From contig LICG01000003.1 of NCBI GenBank assembly GCA_001438205.1, positions 43,699 to 107,698 on the forward strand: 64,000 bases of DNA. The letters are read 5' to 3'. A program made the position numbers and the translations under genes. This document shows, one piece after another, positions 18,342-28,724 of the stretch (positions are counted from its first letter, which is position 1; each line of letters begins with the position of its first letter). A model generated the notes under the pieces. That model was not told the origin of the DNA and made no database searches. It worked only from the letters and a program-made list of their open reading frames with translations. This DNA comes from Cryomorphaceae bacterium BACL7 MAG-120322-bin74. GTDB taxonomy: Bacteria; Bacteroidota; Bacteroidia; Flavobacteriales; Schleiferiaceae.

Positions 18342-19673
18342 TTAGATGGTGTTATTTCTGCCCGTCAGACGTCCTCCATCCATGAGGCCGTCATAATGAC
18401 TGTTCAACAAATAACTTTCAACTTGCATCAAGGTGTCAAGGACAACACCTACGATAATCAACAGAGAGGTGCCTCCGTAGAATTGAGCCCATTGCATATT
18501 CACGCCTGCTGTCATAGCAAGGGAAGGCAAGATGGCAATAAGTGCCAACAGAATAGCACCAGGTAATGTGATTTTGGCTAGAACATCATCGATGTAGCTG
18601 CCTGTCGCTTCTCCTGGTTTAATGCCGGGGATAAACCCACCATTGCGCTTTAAATCATCGGCAATTTGGGTTGTGTTGATCTGAATCGCAGTGTAGAAAT
18701 AGGTGAATACCAAGATCAGCATGGCGAAAACAAAATTGTACCAGAACCCTTGGATATTGCCAAAGACATCTACCATCCAGGTTGCGCCCGCACCCTCCAA
18801 ACCTGTGTATTGCACCACGGTTAGCGGAATAAACATCAAAGCCTGTGCAAAGATGATCGGCATAACGCCAGAGGCATTTACTTTAATCGGTAGATAATTA
18901 CGTCCGATGGTCTTATTACTGCCACCTGCAACACGCTTAGCGTACTCCAGTGGGATTTGACGTACAGCTTGGGTAATGGCAATAGCGAAAAGGAAAACGA
19001 GGTAAATCGCCACCATCTCAAGGAGGAATTTAATCCATCCGCCACCTGTTGGGCTCAACTGTGTAACCAATTCCTGGAAGAAAGCCTGTGGCAACGTAGC
19101 CACAATACCAATCATGATCAATATGGAGATACCGTTGCCGATGCCTTTTTCCGTGATGCGCTCACCGAGCCACATCGCAAAAATGGTTCCTGCAATAATA
19201 ACAGTCCATGCTGCAAACCAGAAGGTCGGCATTGGCAGGGTGACCGTCACGCCTTGCATAAGCAAGTTCGTGATGTATCCAGGTGCCTGAGCTGCCACAA
19301 TCAAGATGGTCAAGTAGCGCGTGATTTGATTCAACTTTCGGCGTCCAGACTCCCCTTCCTTTTGCATCTTTTGGATGCTGGGCACAGCGAGACCCGCTAA
19401 TTGAATCACAATAGATGCCGAGATATACGGCATGATACCTAAAGCCAATACCGAAGCATTTGCAAAAGCACCCCCAGAGAATGCATTGATCAATCCAACC
19501 AAACCTTCAGAAGCCTGGTTCTGAAGTTGACCCAAAGATTCAGGATCAATACCCGGTAGTACCACATTGGAGCCCAAACGGTACACCAAGAGCAAACCGG
19601 CTGTCAAGAGAATTTTCTCTCGCAGTTCGGCGATGCGCCAGATGTTTTGGAGGGTTTGGATAAAACGCTTCAT
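18342..19673 (-). CDS. secY: Protein translocase subunit SecY
   Basis: SecY is the channel of the Sec translocon. The 443-residue protein has about ten membrane segments and the family signatures [14 protein letters not shown] (residues ~78-91) and the [12 protein letters not shown] segment near 185. The plug and lateral-gate segments look intact. In the spc operon it follows rplO by 11 bases and precedes infA. Confidence 0.98.
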   Translation of the reverse strand: MKRFIQTLQNIWRIAELREKILLTAGLLLVYRLGSNVVLPGIDPESLGQLQNQASEGLVGLINAFSGGAFANASVLALGIMPYISASIVIQLAGLAVPSIQKMQKEGESGRRKLNQITRYLTILIVAAQAPGYITNLLMQGVTVTLPMPTFWFAAWTVIIAGTIFAMWLGERITEKGIGNGISILIMIGIVATLPQAFFQELVTQLSPTGGGWIKFLLEMVAIYLVFLFAIAITQAVRQIPLEYAKRVAGGSNKTIGRNYLPIKVNASGVMPIIFAQALMFIPLTVVQYTGLEGAGATWMVDVFGNIQGFWYNFVFAMLILVFTYFYTAIQINTTQIADDLKRNGGFIPGIKPGEATGSYIDDVLAKITLPGAILLALIAILPSLAMTAGVNMQWAQFYGGTSLLIIVGVVLDTLMQVESYLLNSHYDGLMDGGRLTGRNNTI

Positions 19674-19684
19674 AGGTAGGGTCC

Positions 19685-20131
19685 TTAGAGGGTTTCGACA
19701 GATCCACCCGCTGCCTCAATAGCTGCAGATGCGGTTGCACTGAATTTATGCGCGGATACTTTAACAGCAGCAGTTAAGATTCCTCGGCCTAATACTTTGA
19801 CCAAATCATGCTTGTTTGCCAATCCATTTTGCATCAATACTTCCAAGTTAACTTCAGTAAGTTGCTTGGTTTCAACCAAGTTTTGAAGCGTATGAAGATT
19901 GATCCCACGGTATTCCACACGATTTGGATTGGTGAAACCAAACTTTGGAACACGACGCTGAAGGGGCATTTGACCGCCTTCAAAACCGATCTTTTTGCTA
20001 TAACCAGAACGTGACTTTTGGCCTTTGTGACCGCGTCCAGCTGTTCCGGCAGAACCACTACCCTCTCCGCGTCCAAGACGCTTCTTGGTGAATGTAGAAC
20101 CTGCAGCAGGTTTAATATTGTGAAGTGACAT
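19685..20131 (-). CDS. rplO: 50S ribosomal protein L15
   Basis: L15 binds 23S rRNA and enters late in 50S assembly. The 148-residue protein begins [20 protein letters not shown] and has the Gly-rich N-terminal segment [20 protein letters not shown], followed by the globular domain ending [14 protein letters not shown]. Gene order rpmD-rplO-secY is standard. Confidence 0.98.
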   Translation of the reverse strand: MSLHNIKPAAGSTFTKKRLGRGEGSGSAGTAGRGHKGQKSRSGYSKKIGFEGGQMPLQRRVPKFGFTNPNRVEYRGINLHTLQNLVETKQLTEVNLEVLMQNGLANKHDLVKVLGRGILTAAVKVSAHKFSATASAAIEAAGGSVETL

Positions 20132-20139
20132 ACCTTCTC

Positions 20140-20322
20140 TTATTTAACTTCTTCAACTTGAATGAGATGGAACACCGTACGAACCATACCTGCAATTTGA
20201 GGAGTATTCTCGTGTTCCACACTGTGGTTCATCTTGCGCAAACCTAAGGCGACCATAGTGGCACGCTGGTTAGGTGGGCGGTTGATGAGGCTGCGAACTT
20301 GTGTAATCTTAATACGTGCCAT
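20140..20322 (-). CDS. rpmD: 50S ribosomal protein L30
   Basis: The 60-residue product [20 protein letters not shown]... is a standard-length L30 with the family core ([20 protein letters not shown]). The frame is open 24 codons upstream, into rpsE, but the ATG at 20322, ten bases after the rpsE stop, gives the normal length and is preferred. Confidence 0.97.
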   Translation of the reverse strand: MARIKITQVRSLINRPPNQRATMVALGLRKMNHSVEHENTPQIAGMVRTVFHLIQVEEVK

Positions 20323-20332
20323 AATGGATGAA

Positions 20333-20851
20333 TCAGCCGTTAAATACTTTAGAAACTTCCACACCACGTGTGCGTGCAACTTGCTTCGCATCACGCAATT
20401 GATGCAAGGCCATAAACGTGGCTTTTACCAAGTTGTGTGGGTTGGATGATCCTTTGGACTTTGCCAATACATCGTGTACGCCAACACTCTCTAATACGTG
20501 ACGCATTGCACCACCTGCGATAACACCTGTACCTGAAGAAGCTGGACGTAGGAATACGCGTGCTCCACCAAATTTGCCATCTTGCTCGTGAGGAATACTG
20601 CCCTTCACGATAGGAAAGCGGTACAGATTTTTCTTGGCGTCTTCAATGCCTTTGTTTACAGCTTCAGAAACTTCCTTGCTCTTACCAAGGCCATAGCCAC
20701 CTATGCCATGCTCATCGCCTACTACCACAATTGCGGTGAAGCCAAATGCACGACCACCTTTGGTCACTTTGGTAACACGTTGTACACCTACGAGGCGATC
20801 CACGAGTTCTAAGCCGCTAGGCTTTACTTTTTTTGATGTGATTTCTTTCAT
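20333..20851 (-). CDS. rpsE: 30S ribosomal protein S5
   Basis: S5 contributes to the mRNA entry channel and decoding accuracy. The 172-residue protein has the double-stranded-RNA-binding-like N-terminal half ([20 protein letters not shown]) and the S5 core ([20 protein letters not shown]). It lies eight bases after rplR and ten before rpmD. Confidence 0.98.
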   Translation of the reverse strand: MKEITSKKVKPSGLELVDRLVGVQRVTKVTKGGRAFGFTAIVVVGDEHGIGGYGLGKSKEVSEAVNKGIEDAKKNLYRFPIVKGSIPHEQDGKFGGARVFLRPASSGTGVIAGGAMRHVLESVGVHDVLAKSKGSSNPHNLVKATFMALHQLRDAKQVARTRGVEVSKVFNG

Positions 20852-20859
20852 CTCTTCTA

Positions 20860-21216
20860 TCAGAATTTCAGTCCGCCTTCACGTGCTCCTTCGGCCAAGG
20901 CCTTTACACGTCCATGATAAAGGAATCCGCCACGGTCAAACGCTACGCATTCAATGCCTTTCGCTTTTGCGAGTTCGGCGATTTTCTTCCCAACTTCTGC
21001 TGCTTGCTCAGTCTTTGTGCCAGAGAGAGACTCTCCAGCCTTCGTTAGTGAGGTCGCTTGCGCCAAAGTTGTTCCATTTTCGTCGTCCACCAACTGCGCA
21101 TAAATTTCTTTGCTGCTGCGGAATACGGCCAGGCGAGGGCAGGATGCGGTACCGGTAACCACCTTGCGAATACGCATGTGGATACGGTCTCTACGGGTCA
21201 TTTCTTTCGTTGCCAT
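20860..21216 (-). CDS. rplR: 50S ribosomal protein L18
   Basis: L18 brings 5S rRNA into the large subunit together with L5. The 118-residue product has the typical core ([39 protein letters not shown]) and ends AREGGLKF. It lies between rplF and rpsE as usual. Confidence 0.98.
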   Translation of the reverse strand: MATKEMTRRDRIHMRIRKVVTGTASCPRLAVFRSSKEIYAQLVDDENGTTLAQATSLTKAGESLSGTKTEQAAEVGKKIAELAKAKGIECVAFDRGGFLYHGRVKALAEGAREGGLKF

Positions 21217-21229
21217 GATCTATATACGA

Positions 21230-21781
21230 TTATTTACCACCTGATTTACCCGCCTTCTTACGAACTACTTCACCAACATAGCGAACACCTTTTCCTTTGT
21301 AAGGCTCAGGTTTGCGGAATCCACGAATCTTGGAAGCTATCATACCTACAAGCTGCTTGTCAAATGAGGACAATTCAACAATGGGGTTCTTACCTTTTTC
21401 ACTTACTGTATTAACCGTAACCTCAGAAGGGATTTGCATCATGATGTTGTGCGAAAATCCAAGTGACAAGTCAATAACTTGACCTTCATGGCTTGCGCGG
21501 TAACCAACACCCACCAATTCAAGACGCTTGGTCCACCCTTCAGAAACACCCACAACCATGTTGTTGATTAATGAACGATACAAACCGTGCGCAGCACGAT
21601 GGGGCTTGGCGTCCGAAGGACGGGTTACCGTCAATACGTTATCCGCAATTTCAATACCGGTCTCGGAAGGGATGGGCTGCACCAAGGTGCCTTTGCTTCC
21701 CTTAACCGTGACCACGAAATTCTCTACGGTGATGGTTACACCTGCAGGAATTGTGATGGGGGATTTACCTATACGTGACAT
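21230..21781 (-). CDS. rplF: 50S ribosomal protein L6
   Basis: L6 lies near the factor-binding site of the 50S subunit. The 183-residue protein starts MSRIGKSPITIPAGV and carries the L6 signature (PEPYKGKGVRYVGEVVRKKA) near its C-terminus. The frame is open 14 codons further upstream, overlapping rpsH, but the ATG at 21781, ten bases after rpsH, matches the family start. Confidence 0.97.
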   Translation of the reverse strand: MSRIGKSPITIPAGVTITVENFVVTVKGSKGTLVQPIPSETGIEIADNVLTVTRPSDAKPHRAAHGLYRSLINNMVVGVSEGWTKRLELVGVGYRASHEGQVIDLSLGFSHNIMMQIPSEVTVNTVSEKGKNPIVELSSFDKQLVGMIASKIRGFRKPEPYKGKGVRYVGEVVRKKAGKSGGK

Positions 21782-21791
21782 ATCGGTCGAA

Positions 21792-22190
21792 TTAATAGAC
21801 GTAGCAAATAACTTCTCCTCCAATGTTCTTAGAGCGAGCCTCTTTATCGGTCATCATACCTTGAGAGGTACTAACAAGCGCGACACCAAGACCGTTCTTC
21901 ACACGGGGAAGGGTAGTTGCTGATTTATAATTGCGCAAGCCAGGACGTGAAGCACGGTCAATACCGCGGATCACGGGACGCTTTGAAGACTTTTCGTACT
22001 TCAAAGCCACCTTTAGCGTACCCTGAGGACCATCTTGGTCAACTTTGTAGCTAGCGATGTACCCTTGGTCTTGCAAAAGACGGGCGATTTCCACCTTCAT
22101 GTTGTTGGAGGGAACCTCGATGACCGCATGTCCGGCTTTAGCGCCGTTGCGAATACGAGTGAGGAAATCTGCTATAGGATCTGTATACAT
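21792..22190 (-). CDS. rpsH: 30S ribosomal protein S8
   Basis: S8 binds the central domain of 16S rRNA early in assembly. The 132-residue protein begins MYTDPIADFLTRIRNGAKAG and has the C-terminal signature GVALVSTSQGMMTDKEAR. In enterobacteria S8 represses the spc operon; whether that holds here is not visible from the sequence. Confidence 0.98.
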   Translation of the reverse strand: MYTDPIADFLTRIRNGAKAGHAVIEVPSNNMKVEIARLLQDQGYIASYKVDQDGPQGTLKVALKYEKSSKRPVIRGIDRASRPGLRNYKSATTLPRVKNGLGVALVSTSQGMMTDKEARSKNIGGEVICYVY

Positions 22191-22210
22191 GTTCTTTTGA
22201 ATTCTAAGAA

Positions 22211-22480
22211 TTACCAGCTACTCTTTTTCACACCTGGGATCAACCCGTTCAAAGCCATTTCACGGAAGGTCACGCGAGAAAGGCCAAACTGGCGCATGTA
22301 TCCGCGGGGACGACCCGTCAATTTGCAACGGTTGTGCAGGCGCACAGGAGATGCGTTTTTAGGCAACTTCTGCAAACCCAAATAGTCTCCAGCTGCTTTA
22401 AGTGCTTCGCGCTTTGTAGCATACTTTGCTACTAGGGCTTCACGTTTGCGCTCACGCGCTTTCATTGATTCTTTGGCCAT
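22211..22480 (-). CDS. rpsN: 30S ribosomal protein S14 (zinc-independent form)
   Basis: The 89-residue product is the long, cysteine-poor form of S14: [20 protein letters not shown] at the start and [20 protein letters not shown] near residues 52-71. It has only one cysteine and so lacks the CxxC zinc pairs of the short form. It lies between rplE and rpsH. Confidence 0.97.
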   Translation of the reverse strand: MAKESMKARERKREALVAKYATKREALKAAGDYLGLQKLPKNASPVRLHNRCKLTGRPRGYMRQFGLSRVTFREMALNGLIPGVKKSSW

Positions 22481-22483
22481 GAC

Positions 22484-23023
22484 TTATTTTTTGAAAGGCA
22501 TTCCGAATTCCTGGAGAAGCGCTTTGCACTCCTTGTCTGTTTTTGCCGAGGTAACGAACGTGATGTCCATACCTGAAATACGATTTACTTTGTCAATCTC
22601 GATTTCAGGAAAGATGATCTGTTCAGAGATACCCATGGTAAAGTTTCCACGGCCATCAAATCCTTCTTTCACACCCTGGAAGTCACGAATACGTGGCAAA
22701 GAGGAAACCAAAAGACGCTCTAAGAAATCGTACATGCGCTCACCACGAAGGGTGACACGTGCACCTACAGGCATTCCCTTACGCAACTTAAAGTTTGAGA
22801 TATCTTTCTTAGACTTAGTTGCAACTGCCCGTTGGCCAGCAATCAAGGTCATTTCCTCCACCGCATTGTCCACCAACTTCTTGTCAGAAACAGCTACACC
22901 AATACCTTGGCTAAGCACGATTTTTTCAAGACGAGGCACCTGCAAGTCATTCTTGTAAGCAAATTGCTCTTTCAAAGCAGGAACAACCTTGCCGTGAAAA
23001 TCTATTTTGAGTTTTGGCTCCAT
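22484..23023 (-). CDS. rplE: 50S ribosomal protein L5
   Basis: L5 binds 5S rRNA and contacts P-site tRNA. The 179-residue product has the conserved [33 protein letters not shown] and the C-terminal [15 protein letters not shown]. The stop lies three bases before rpsN and the start abuts rplX. Confidence 0.98.
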   Translation of the reverse strand: MEPKLKIDFHGKVVPALKEQFAYKNDLQVPRLEKIVLSQGIGVAVSDKKLVDNAVEEMTLIAGQRAVATKSKKDISNFKLRKGMPVGARVTLRGERMYDFLERLLVSSLPRIRDFQGVKEGFDGRGNFTMGISEQIIFPEIEIDKVNRISGMDITFVTSAKTDKECKALLQEFGMPFKK

Positions 23024-23343
23024 TACTTCACGATCGGTTTACCAGATTTAACGGAAATACGCATGGTCTGTCCTTTTTCGTCGACCTCACGGCGCGTACG
23101 AGTTGGGGTACCGGTTGCATCCATCACCATCAAATTTGATATGTGGATGGGTGCTTCCATTTTTTCTATGCCTCCTTGGGGATTGCTCGCCGAAGGCTTG
23201 AGATGCTTGGTGATCATATTGACTCCTTCCACCACCGCACGGTGCTGCTTAGGGATCATGCGGACCACGCGACCCTGCTGCCCTTTGGAAGTACCGGCAA
23301 TGACCATCACCGTGTCTCCTGTTTTGATATGAAACTTTGCCAT
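23023..23343 (-). CDS. rplX: 50S ribosomal protein L24
   Basis: L24 initiates 50S assembly. The 106-residue protein begins [20 protein letters not shown], a KOW motif, followed by [13 protein letters not shown]. An upstream in-frame extension of 14 codons reaches into rplN and is rejected. The stop codon overlaps the rplE start by one base. Confidence 0.97.
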   Translation of the reverse strand: MAKFHIKTGDTVMVIAGTSKGQQGRVVRMIPKQHRAVVEGVNMITKHLKPSASNPQGGIEKMEAPIHISNLMVMDATGTPTRTRREVDEKGQTMRISVKSGKPIVK

Positions 23344-23356
23344 TGTATTCAGATTC

Positions 23357-23725
23357 TTAAAGCACTTCAGGTGCCAAGGAAACAATCTTCATGTACTGCT
23401 TGTCACGAAGCTCACGAGCAACCGGACCAAAAACACGCGTTCCGCGCATTTCGCCGTTAGCATTGAGCAACACACAAGCGTTGTCATCAAAGCGGATATA
23501 TGAACCGTCAGGACGGCGCACTTCTTTCTTGGTACGAACAACTACAGCTTTAGAAACTGTACCCTTCTTAGCATTTCCTGCCGGAGCAGCGTCTTTGATC
23601 GTAACAACGATCTTGTCTCCTACTGAAGCGTAGCGACGACGCGTACCCCCCAAGACACGAATGACCAAAACCTCTTTGGCACCCGAATTGTCCGCAACGC
23701 GGAGGCGTGATTCTGTTTGTAACAT
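23357..23725 (-). CDS. rplN: 50S ribosomal protein L14
   Basis: L14 lies at the subunit interface. The 122-residue protein has the standard start [20 protein letters not shown] and the signature around [20 protein letters not shown]. Length equals the family norm. It follows rpsQ by two bases. Confidence 0.98.
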   Translation of the reverse strand: MLQTESRLRVADNSGAKEVLVIRVLGGTRRRYASVGDKIVVTIKDAAPAGNAKKGTVSKAVVVRTKKEVRRPDGSYIRFDDNACVLLNANGEMRGTRVFGPVARELRDKQYMKIVSLAPEVL

Positions 23726-23727
23726 CT

Positions 23728-23988
23728 TTACTTAGCTCTTTCGATAATTTCTACGACGCGCCATACTTTGGTTTTACTCATGGGACGAATCTCCATGATA
23801 CGAACCGTATCGCCATTGTTGCAATCGTTGGTCTCATCATGTGCATGAAACTTCTTCGAAAACGTGAGGAACTTGCCATACTTGGCGTGCTTCACGCGAC
23901 GAGAAACGCTCACGGTGACCGTTTTGTCCATAGCAGCACTAGTGACTACACCAGTACGCTCTTTGCGGAGGTTGCGTTCATTTTCCAT
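23728..23988 (-). CDS. rpsQ: 30S ribosomal protein S17
   Basis: S17 is an OB-fold primary 16S rRNA binder. The 86-residue product begins [20 protein letters not shown] and has the signature [24 protein letters not shown] three codons upstream would extend the frame, but the ATG at 23988 is the better start. It lies nine bases after rpmC. Confidence 0.96.
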   Translation of the reverse strand: MENERNLRKERTGVVTSAAMDKTVTVSVSRRVKHAKYGKFLTFSKKFHAHDETNDCNNGDTVRIMEIRPMSKTKVWRVVEIIERAK

Positions 23989-23997
23989 CGACCTCAA

Positions 23998-24189
23998 TTA
24001 TTTAACTTGACGGTTAGTGACTTCCGTGGACAAACGTGCCACGACTTTACGCATTGCTTTTATCACCATGGGATTGTCCATGGGGCTGATGCGGTGCTTG
24101 CGCTGCATCTCTGACAATTCCTTCTTTACAGAAGACAATTGGTTCATCAACTCTTCCTGAGACAGGTTCTGAATTTCTTTCATTTTCAT
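23998..24189 (-). CDS. rpmC: 50S ribosomal protein L29
   Basis: The 63-residue product MKMKEIQNLSQEELMNQLSS... is a two-helix L29 protein that lies at the polypeptide exit tunnel where SRP and trigger factor dock. Position between rplP and rpsQ is canonical for the S10 operon. Confidence 0.96.
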   Translation of the reverse strand: MKMKEIQNLSQEELMNQLSSVKKELSEMQRKHRISPMDNPMVIKAMRKVVARLSTEVTNRQVK

Positions 24190-24200
24190 GGCTGCAGGAA

Positions 24201-24623
24201 TTAAGACTTAACTAAATCACGACGGGTAACCAGCTTGGTCTTCACCGGAAGCTTTTGAGCCGCAAGGCGCAATGCTTCAATAGCGATGTCCTCAGGAACT
24301 CCATCCAATTCAAACAACATACGACCCGGACGGATTACAGCTGCGTAGTATTCTACAGCACCTTTACCCTTACCCATACGAACCTCAAGAGGCTTCTTCG
24401 TGATAGGCTTGTCTGGGAAAATACGAATCCACAACTGGCCTTCACGTTTCATGTAACGCGTTGCGGCTATACGTGCGGCTTCAATCTGACGTGCGGTCAT
24501 CCAAACCTCTTCAAGAGATTTGATGCCATAGGAACCGAATGCTAAGGTCGCGCCACGTTGGGCTAGGCCCTTCATTTTGCCCTTAAACATTTTACGGTAC
24601 TTGGTTTTTTTCGGCTGTAACAT
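24201..24623 (-). CDS. rplP: 50S ribosomal protein L16
   Basis: L16 supports the A site of the 50S subunit. The 140-residue protein begins [20 protein letters not shown] and contains the L16 signatures [15 protein letters not shown] and [16 protein letters not shown]. Its ATG lies 14 bases after the frame-corrected rpsC stop, which is the natural spacing in this operon. Confidence 0.98.
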   Translation of the reverse strand: MLQPKKTKYRKMFKGKMKGLAQRGATLAFGSYGIKSLEEVWMTARQIEAARIAATRYMKREGQLWIRIFPDKPITKKPLEVRMGKGKGAVEYYAAVIRPGRMLFELDGVPEDIAIEALRLAAQKLPVKTKLVTRRDLVKS

Positions 24624-24637
24624 GATATAACTCCGAA

Positions 24638-25614
24638 TTAAGCTTTACGGTTGTTTGGACTACGACGTTCGGCACCACCGGGACCACCCGGACCACGGCC
24701 ACCAGGACCACCAGGACCACGACCACCAGGACCACCGGGACCACGACCACCAGGACCACCAGGACCACGGCCACCAGGACCACCAGGACCACCAGGACCA
24801 CGGCCACCAGGACCACCGGACCACGGCCACCAGGACCACCGGGACCACGACCACCAGGACCACCAGGACCACGGCCACCAGGACCACCAGGACCACGGCC
24901 ACCAGGACCACGCCCACCAGGAGCACTTGATCCAGGACCCATTGAATTTGGACGCTGTGATGCCCCCAATACATTGGTCAAGTCACGCTTTCCATATACT
25001 TCACCTTTCATGATCCATACTTTGATACCTATACGGCCATAGGTCGTATGCGCTTCAGAAATATGATAATCAATGTCAGCACGGAAAGTGTGCAAAGGAG
25101 TACGGCCTTCCTTAAATTTCTCTGAACGTGCAATTTCAGCACCATTCAAACGTCCACTCAATTGAACCTTTATCCCTTCTGCTCCCATCCGTATGGTTGA
25201 ACCAATAGACATCTTGACAGCACGACGGAAAGAAATACGACCCTCAATTTGGCGCGCAATGGAATCAGCTACCAATTTAGCATCCAACTCAGGGCGCTTG
25301 ATCTCGTGAATGTTGATCTGAACATCCTTCTTTGTTAATTTCTTGAGCTCTTCACGCAACTTATCAACTTCAGAACCACCTTTACCAATGATCACACCTG
25401 GACGTGCCGTAGCAATTGTCACTGTAACCACTTTTAACGTACGCTCGATGATGATACGTGAAACATTCGCACGAGAAAGACGCGCATAGAGGTATTTACG
25501 AATCGCCGCATCTTCGGCAATTTTATCGCCATAATTGCGACCGCCATACCACTGTGAGTCCCACCCGCGGATAAAACCGAGGCGATTGCCGATAGGATTT
25601 GCTTTTTGTCCCAT
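24638..25614 (-). CDS. rpsC: 30S ribosomal protein S3 with collagen-like tail; apparent one-base frameshift
   Basis: S3 lies at the mRNA entry of the 30S head. Residues 1-218 are a complete S3: [22 protein letters not shown] motif [17 protein letters not shown] and the C-terminal [20 protein letters not shown]. After ASQRPNSM comes a Gly/Pro/Arg tail (GPGGRGPGG units). As given, the frame breaks near 24817-24819: a run expected to be CCGGGACC reads CCGGACC. Reading on without correction gives a Val/Leu string ending inside rplP at 24592. Restoring one base keeps Gly/Pro/Arg repeats to a sensible end, [11 protein letters not shown], with TAA at 24638-24640 and about 325 residues. A sequencing error is most likely; a true mutation or programmed shift is possible. 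Confidence 0.9.
24672..24922. repeat. Gly-Pro-Arg coding tandem repeat in rpsC
   Basis: About 250 bases of GC-rich repeats built from 9-base units such as GGACCACCA and GGACCACGG occupy the 3' end of rpsC. On the minus strand they encode PGG / PGGRG triplet-like repeats. Such DNA is prone to slippage and to base-calling errors, and the frameshift lies in it. Confidence 0.92.
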
Positions 25615-26045
25615 TATTTAGCTTCGATTACTTCGGTTACTACAGGTGCCTCTGCTTGCTCGCCAACCACAATAGTGACGTGATTAGAACGCTTGCGTAC
25701 ACGGTGTGCACGGCCCTGTGGAGCAGGTTGTACACGCTTTAGCATACGACCACCGTCAACACTGATCAATTGAACTACGAGGTTTGCTTCGTCCACAGAC
25801 ACTCCTTCGTTCTTTGTTTCCCAGTTACTGAGGGCAGACATGAGCAACTTCTCCATACGGATAGATGCTTCTTTGCCACTATGCTTCAATACATAGAGTG
25901 CTTTTGCTACTTCCATACCACGGATCAAATCCGCTACTAAACGCATTTTGCGTGGTGAGGTTGGGCAATTGTTCAGTTTAGCCACGGCCACGCTCTTGCG
26001 GGCTTCCTTCATGGCTACTGATGAGAGTTGTTTACGTTTTCCCAT
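25614..26045 (-). CDS. rplV: 50S ribosomal protein L22
   Basis: L22 reaches into the peptide exit tunnel. The 143-residue protein has the family core ([20 protein letters not shown] near residue 20 and [20 protein letters not shown] near 107) with short extensions at both ends. The TAA overlaps the rpsC start as TAATG. Confidence 0.97.
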   Translation of the reverse strand: MGKRKQLSSVAMKEARKSVAVAKLNNCPTSPRKMRLVADLIRGMEVAKALYVLKHSGKEASIRMEKLLMSALSNWETKNEGVSVDEANLVVQLISVDGGRMLKRVQPAPQGRAHRVRKRSNHVTIVVGEQAEAPVVTEVIEAK

Positions 26046-26051
26046 GGCTTC

Positions 26052-26330
26052 TTATCGTTTACCCTTATCCTTCTTTCCTGCGTGACCGCGGAAAGTACGT
26101 GTGGGGGCGAATTCACCGAGTTTGTGTCCAACCATATTCTCTGTTACATACACAGGAATGAAAGTCCTGCCATTATGAACAGCAATAGTCTGTCCTACAA
26201 AGTCTGGGCTGATCATAGAAGCACGCGACCATGTTTTCACAACAGTCTTCTTACCTGCTTCTACATTCTCCATAACCCGCTTCTCAAGCTTGTAATGGAT
26301 ATAGGGTCCTTTTTTTAATGAACGTGCCAT
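26052..26330 (-). CDS. rpsS: 30S ribosomal protein S19
   Basis: S19 is in the 30S head near the A site. The 92-residue protein starts [20 protein letters not shown] and carries the signature around [20 protein letters not shown]. It lies three bases after rplB. Confidence 0.98.
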   Translation of the reverse strand: MARSLKKGPYIHYKLEKRVMENVEAGKKTVVKTWSRASMISPDFVGQTIAVHNGRTFIPVYVTENMVGHKLGEFAPTRTFRGHAGKKDKGKR

Positions 26331-26333
26331 CGC

Positions 26334-27158
26334 TTATTTCTTGCGTTTTTCAATGATGTAGCGGTTGCTTGCCTTCTTCGGCGTACGCGTCTTGTATCCC
26401 TTCGCAGGAATACCGTTGCGAGAGCGTGGGTGGCCACCAGATGCCCGGCCTTCACCACCACCCATTGGGTGATCGACAGGGTTCATGGCTACACCACGGG
26501 TGCGTGGACGGCGACCCAACCAACGGCTGCGTCCTGCCTTACCACTTTGTACTTGCTGGTGGTCGCTGTTTGAAACAACACCTACCGTTGCCATACACTC
26601 AACCAAGATCATACGCGTCTCACCTGAAGGCATCTTCAGCGTGGCGTATTTCCCATCACGTGCAGAAAGTTGAGCAAAGGCACCCGCACTACGCGCAATG
26701 ATGCCGCCCTGACCTGGACGTAATTCGATGTTGTGGATGATCGTACCAAGAGGTAATTCAGATAGTTTCATAGAGTTTCCTACTTCTGGAGCAGAACCTG
26801 TACCTGAAACAATCGTTTGATCTACTTGCAATCCGTTAGGCGCAATGATATAGCGCTTCTCGCCATCTGCATATACGACAAGTGCAATAAATGCTGAACG
26901 ATTTGGATCGTATTCTATTGTTTTGACCGTTGCTGGAATACCAAACTTTTCACGCTTGAAGTCCACGATACGGTAACGTTGCTTAGCCCCGCCACCCATG
27001 TATCGCATGGTCATTTTACCGGTATTGTTACGACCGCCGCTGCGCTTCTTTGGAGCCGTCAAAGACTTTTCAGGAGCTGTGGCAGTGATTGCCGCATAAT
27101 CATTCACGGAGCGAAAACGCTGCCCAGGAGTGATTGCTTTTAGTTTACGTACGCCCAT
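26334..27158 (-). CDS. rplB: 50S ribosomal protein L2
   Basis: L2 is needed for subunit joining and peptidyl transfer. The 274-residue protein has the N-terminal [13 protein letters not shown], central [15 protein letters not shown] and the C-terminal signature [20 protein letters not shown] containing the conserved histidine. Length is standard. Confidence 0.98.
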   Translation of the reverse strand: MGVRKLKAITPGQRFRSVNDYAAITATAPEKSLTAPKKRSGGRNNTGKMTMRYMGGGAKQRYRIVDFKREKFGIPATVKTIEYDPNRSAFIALVVYADGEKRYIIAPNGLQVDQTIVSGTGSAPEVGNSMKLSELPLGTIIHNIELRPGQGGIIARSAGAFAQLSARDGKYATLKMPSGETRMILVECMATVGVVSNSDHQQVQSGKAGRSRWLGRRPRTRGVAMNPVDHPMGGGEGRASGGHPRSRNGIPAKGYKTRTPKKASNRYIIEKRKK

Positions 27159-27163
27159 AATAC

Positions 27164-27457
27164 TTAAAGATTGCCGTAGATATCAATGGATTCACCAGAA
27201 CGCACATCCACCATCGCCTTTTTGTAAGAAGACTTTTTGCCTTCTAACATACCTGCCTTCGTTTGGCGCACAATGTGCTTGGCAGGAACGATAATGGTGC
27301 GAACGTTGTCCACCTTCACATTGTACGTTGCCTCAACAGCCTTTTTAATTTCAATCTTGTTGGCTTTCTTGGCAACGACGAAGGTGTAGCGATTCCGCCC
27401 CTCAGCTTCGGCTGAGGCCTTCTCCGTAATGACGGGTCGAATCAGAATGCTTTCCAT
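27164..27457 (-). CDS. rplW: 50S ribosomal protein L23
   Basis: L23 forms the docking site for trigger factor and SRP at the tunnel exit. The 97-residue product starts [20 protein letters not shown] and has the [20 protein letters not shown] core. It abuts rplD, sharing one base. Confidence 0.98.
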   Translation of the reverse strand: MESILIRPVITEKASAEAEGRNRYTFVVAKKANKIEIKKAVEATYNVKVDNVRTIIVPAKHIVRQTKAGMLEGKKSSYKKAMVDVRSGESIDIYGNL

Positions 27458-28089
27458 TATTTCGTAGTTAATGCCGTTTGAATTTTCTCAATTGAGCCCT
27501 CTGTCAAGATCAAGATACCACCGTTCAAAATTGAATAAGTATTTAGTTCTGAAGCAGTTATAACATTTGACCCCTCAAAATTGCGGGATGACAAATATAC
27601 ATTTTTATCTTGCTCAGCCAACACTACCGTGGATTTCTTTCCTTGAATTCCTAGTGCCGCCAGTACGGATTGGTACTGCTTAGTCTTAGGCGCATCGAAG
27701 CTAAAGTTCTCGACAACAATCACTTGATCCTCTTTTACCAGGGTAGAAAAGGCGGATTTACGTGCCAACATTTTTAGCTTTTTATTTAGCTTAAAACCAT
27801 ACTCGTGAGGTACTGGGCCAAAGACGCGACCTCCACCACGAAACAATGGAGACTTCATACTACCATGTCGTGCACCACCTGTACCCTTCTGCTTGTGCAG
27901 TTTCTTTGTGGTACGAGAGATTTCAGCGCGTTGCTTGGCCTTGTGCGTTCCCTGGCGCTGATTGGCCAAGTATTGCTTCACGTCCAAATACATCGCATGC
28001 TCATTGGGCTCGATGCCGAAGACATCATCATTCAGGTTCGCCTTGCGACCTGTGTCTTTGCCCAGTTGATTGACAATGTTCAATTCCAT
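27457..28089 (-). CDS. rplD: 50S ribosomal protein L4
   Basis: L4 lines the exit tunnel and in enterobacteria represses its own operon. The 210-residue protein has the conserved KQRAEISRTTKKLHKQKGTG and RHGSMKSPLFRGGGRVFGP segments (residues ~54-92) and the C-terminal Rossmann-like half. It overlaps both neighbours by one base. Confidence 0.98.
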   Translation of the reverse strand: MELNIVNQLGKDTGRKANLNDDVFGIEPNEHAMYLDVKQYLANQRQGTHKAKQRAEISRTTKKLHKQKGTGGARHGSMKSPLFRGGGRVFGPVPHEYGFKLNKKLKMLARKSAFSTLVKEDQVIVVENFSFDAPKTKQYQSVLAALGIQGKKSTVVLAEQDKNVYLSSRNFEGSNVITASELNTYSILNGGILILTEGSIEKIQTALTTK

Positions 28090-28703
28090 TATTTCTCAAC
28101 AATTACGAGCGATTGCTTGGCGCCAGGTACTGAACCTTTTACCACTAGCAAATTTTGCTCAGTGTCTACTTTCAAAACTTGTAAGTTTTGGATCTTCACA
28201 CGATCCACGCCCATACGGCCACCCATACGTGTGCCTTTAAAGACACGTGAGGGATCCGAACCTGCGCCAATAGAACCTGGCGCACGTAAACGGTTGTGCT
28301 GACCATGCGTGCTCTGTCCTACCCCGGCAAAACCGTGACGGCGAACAACACCTTGGAAGCCTTTACCTTTTGTCGTTCCAACGATATCCACAAATTCACC
28401 TTCTTCAAACATGCTGACAGTCAAAACGTCGCCTAGGCTCACAGAGCCGTCAGCAAAGTCTTTGAACTCTACATATTTCTTCTTGGCTGTGGTATTCGCC
28501 TTACTGGCGTGGCCGGCGGCAGCTTGGACAGGGTGCTTCTGCTCCCCGAAACCGATCTGCACGGCTGCGTAACCATCGACATCTTCATTTTTGATTTGGG
28601 TTACCACACAGGGTCCCAACTCGATGACCGTACACGGATAGTTTTTACCATCCGCATCGAAGATGCTGGTCATTCCGATTTTCTTGCCAATTAGTCCAGG
28701 CAT
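28089..28703 (-). CDS. rplC: 50S ribosomal protein L3
   Basis: L3 contacts the peptidyl-transferase centre. The 204-residue product starts [20 protein letters not shown] and has the signature region [20 protein letters not shown] near residue 108 and the Gln-bearing loop [20 protein letters not shown]. It lies 21 bases after rpsJ. Confidence 0.98.
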   Translation of the reverse strand: MPGLIGKKIGMTSIFDADGKNYPCTVIELGPCVVTQIKNEDVDGYAAVQIGFGEQKHPVQAAAGHASKANTTAKKKYVEFKDFADGSVSLGDVLTVSMFEEGEFVDIVGTTKGKGFQGVVRRHGFAGVGQSTHGQHNRLRAPGSIGAGSDPSRVFKGTRMGGRMGVDRVKIQNLQVLKVDTEQNLLVVKGSVPGAKQSLVIVEK

Positions 28704-28724
28704 GATTTCAATTGGAATTGATTG

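Noticed and set aside
24672..24922. Possible CRISPR-like array because of regular repeats
   Set aside because: The repeats are contiguous with no unique spacers and encode a Gly/Pro/Arg tail in frame with S3.
24651..25013. Plus-strand open frame rich in Pro/Gly that looks like a collagen-like protein
   Set aside because: It is the antisense of the rpsC repeat tail; every frame stays open in such repeats, and it lies antisense to an essential gene.
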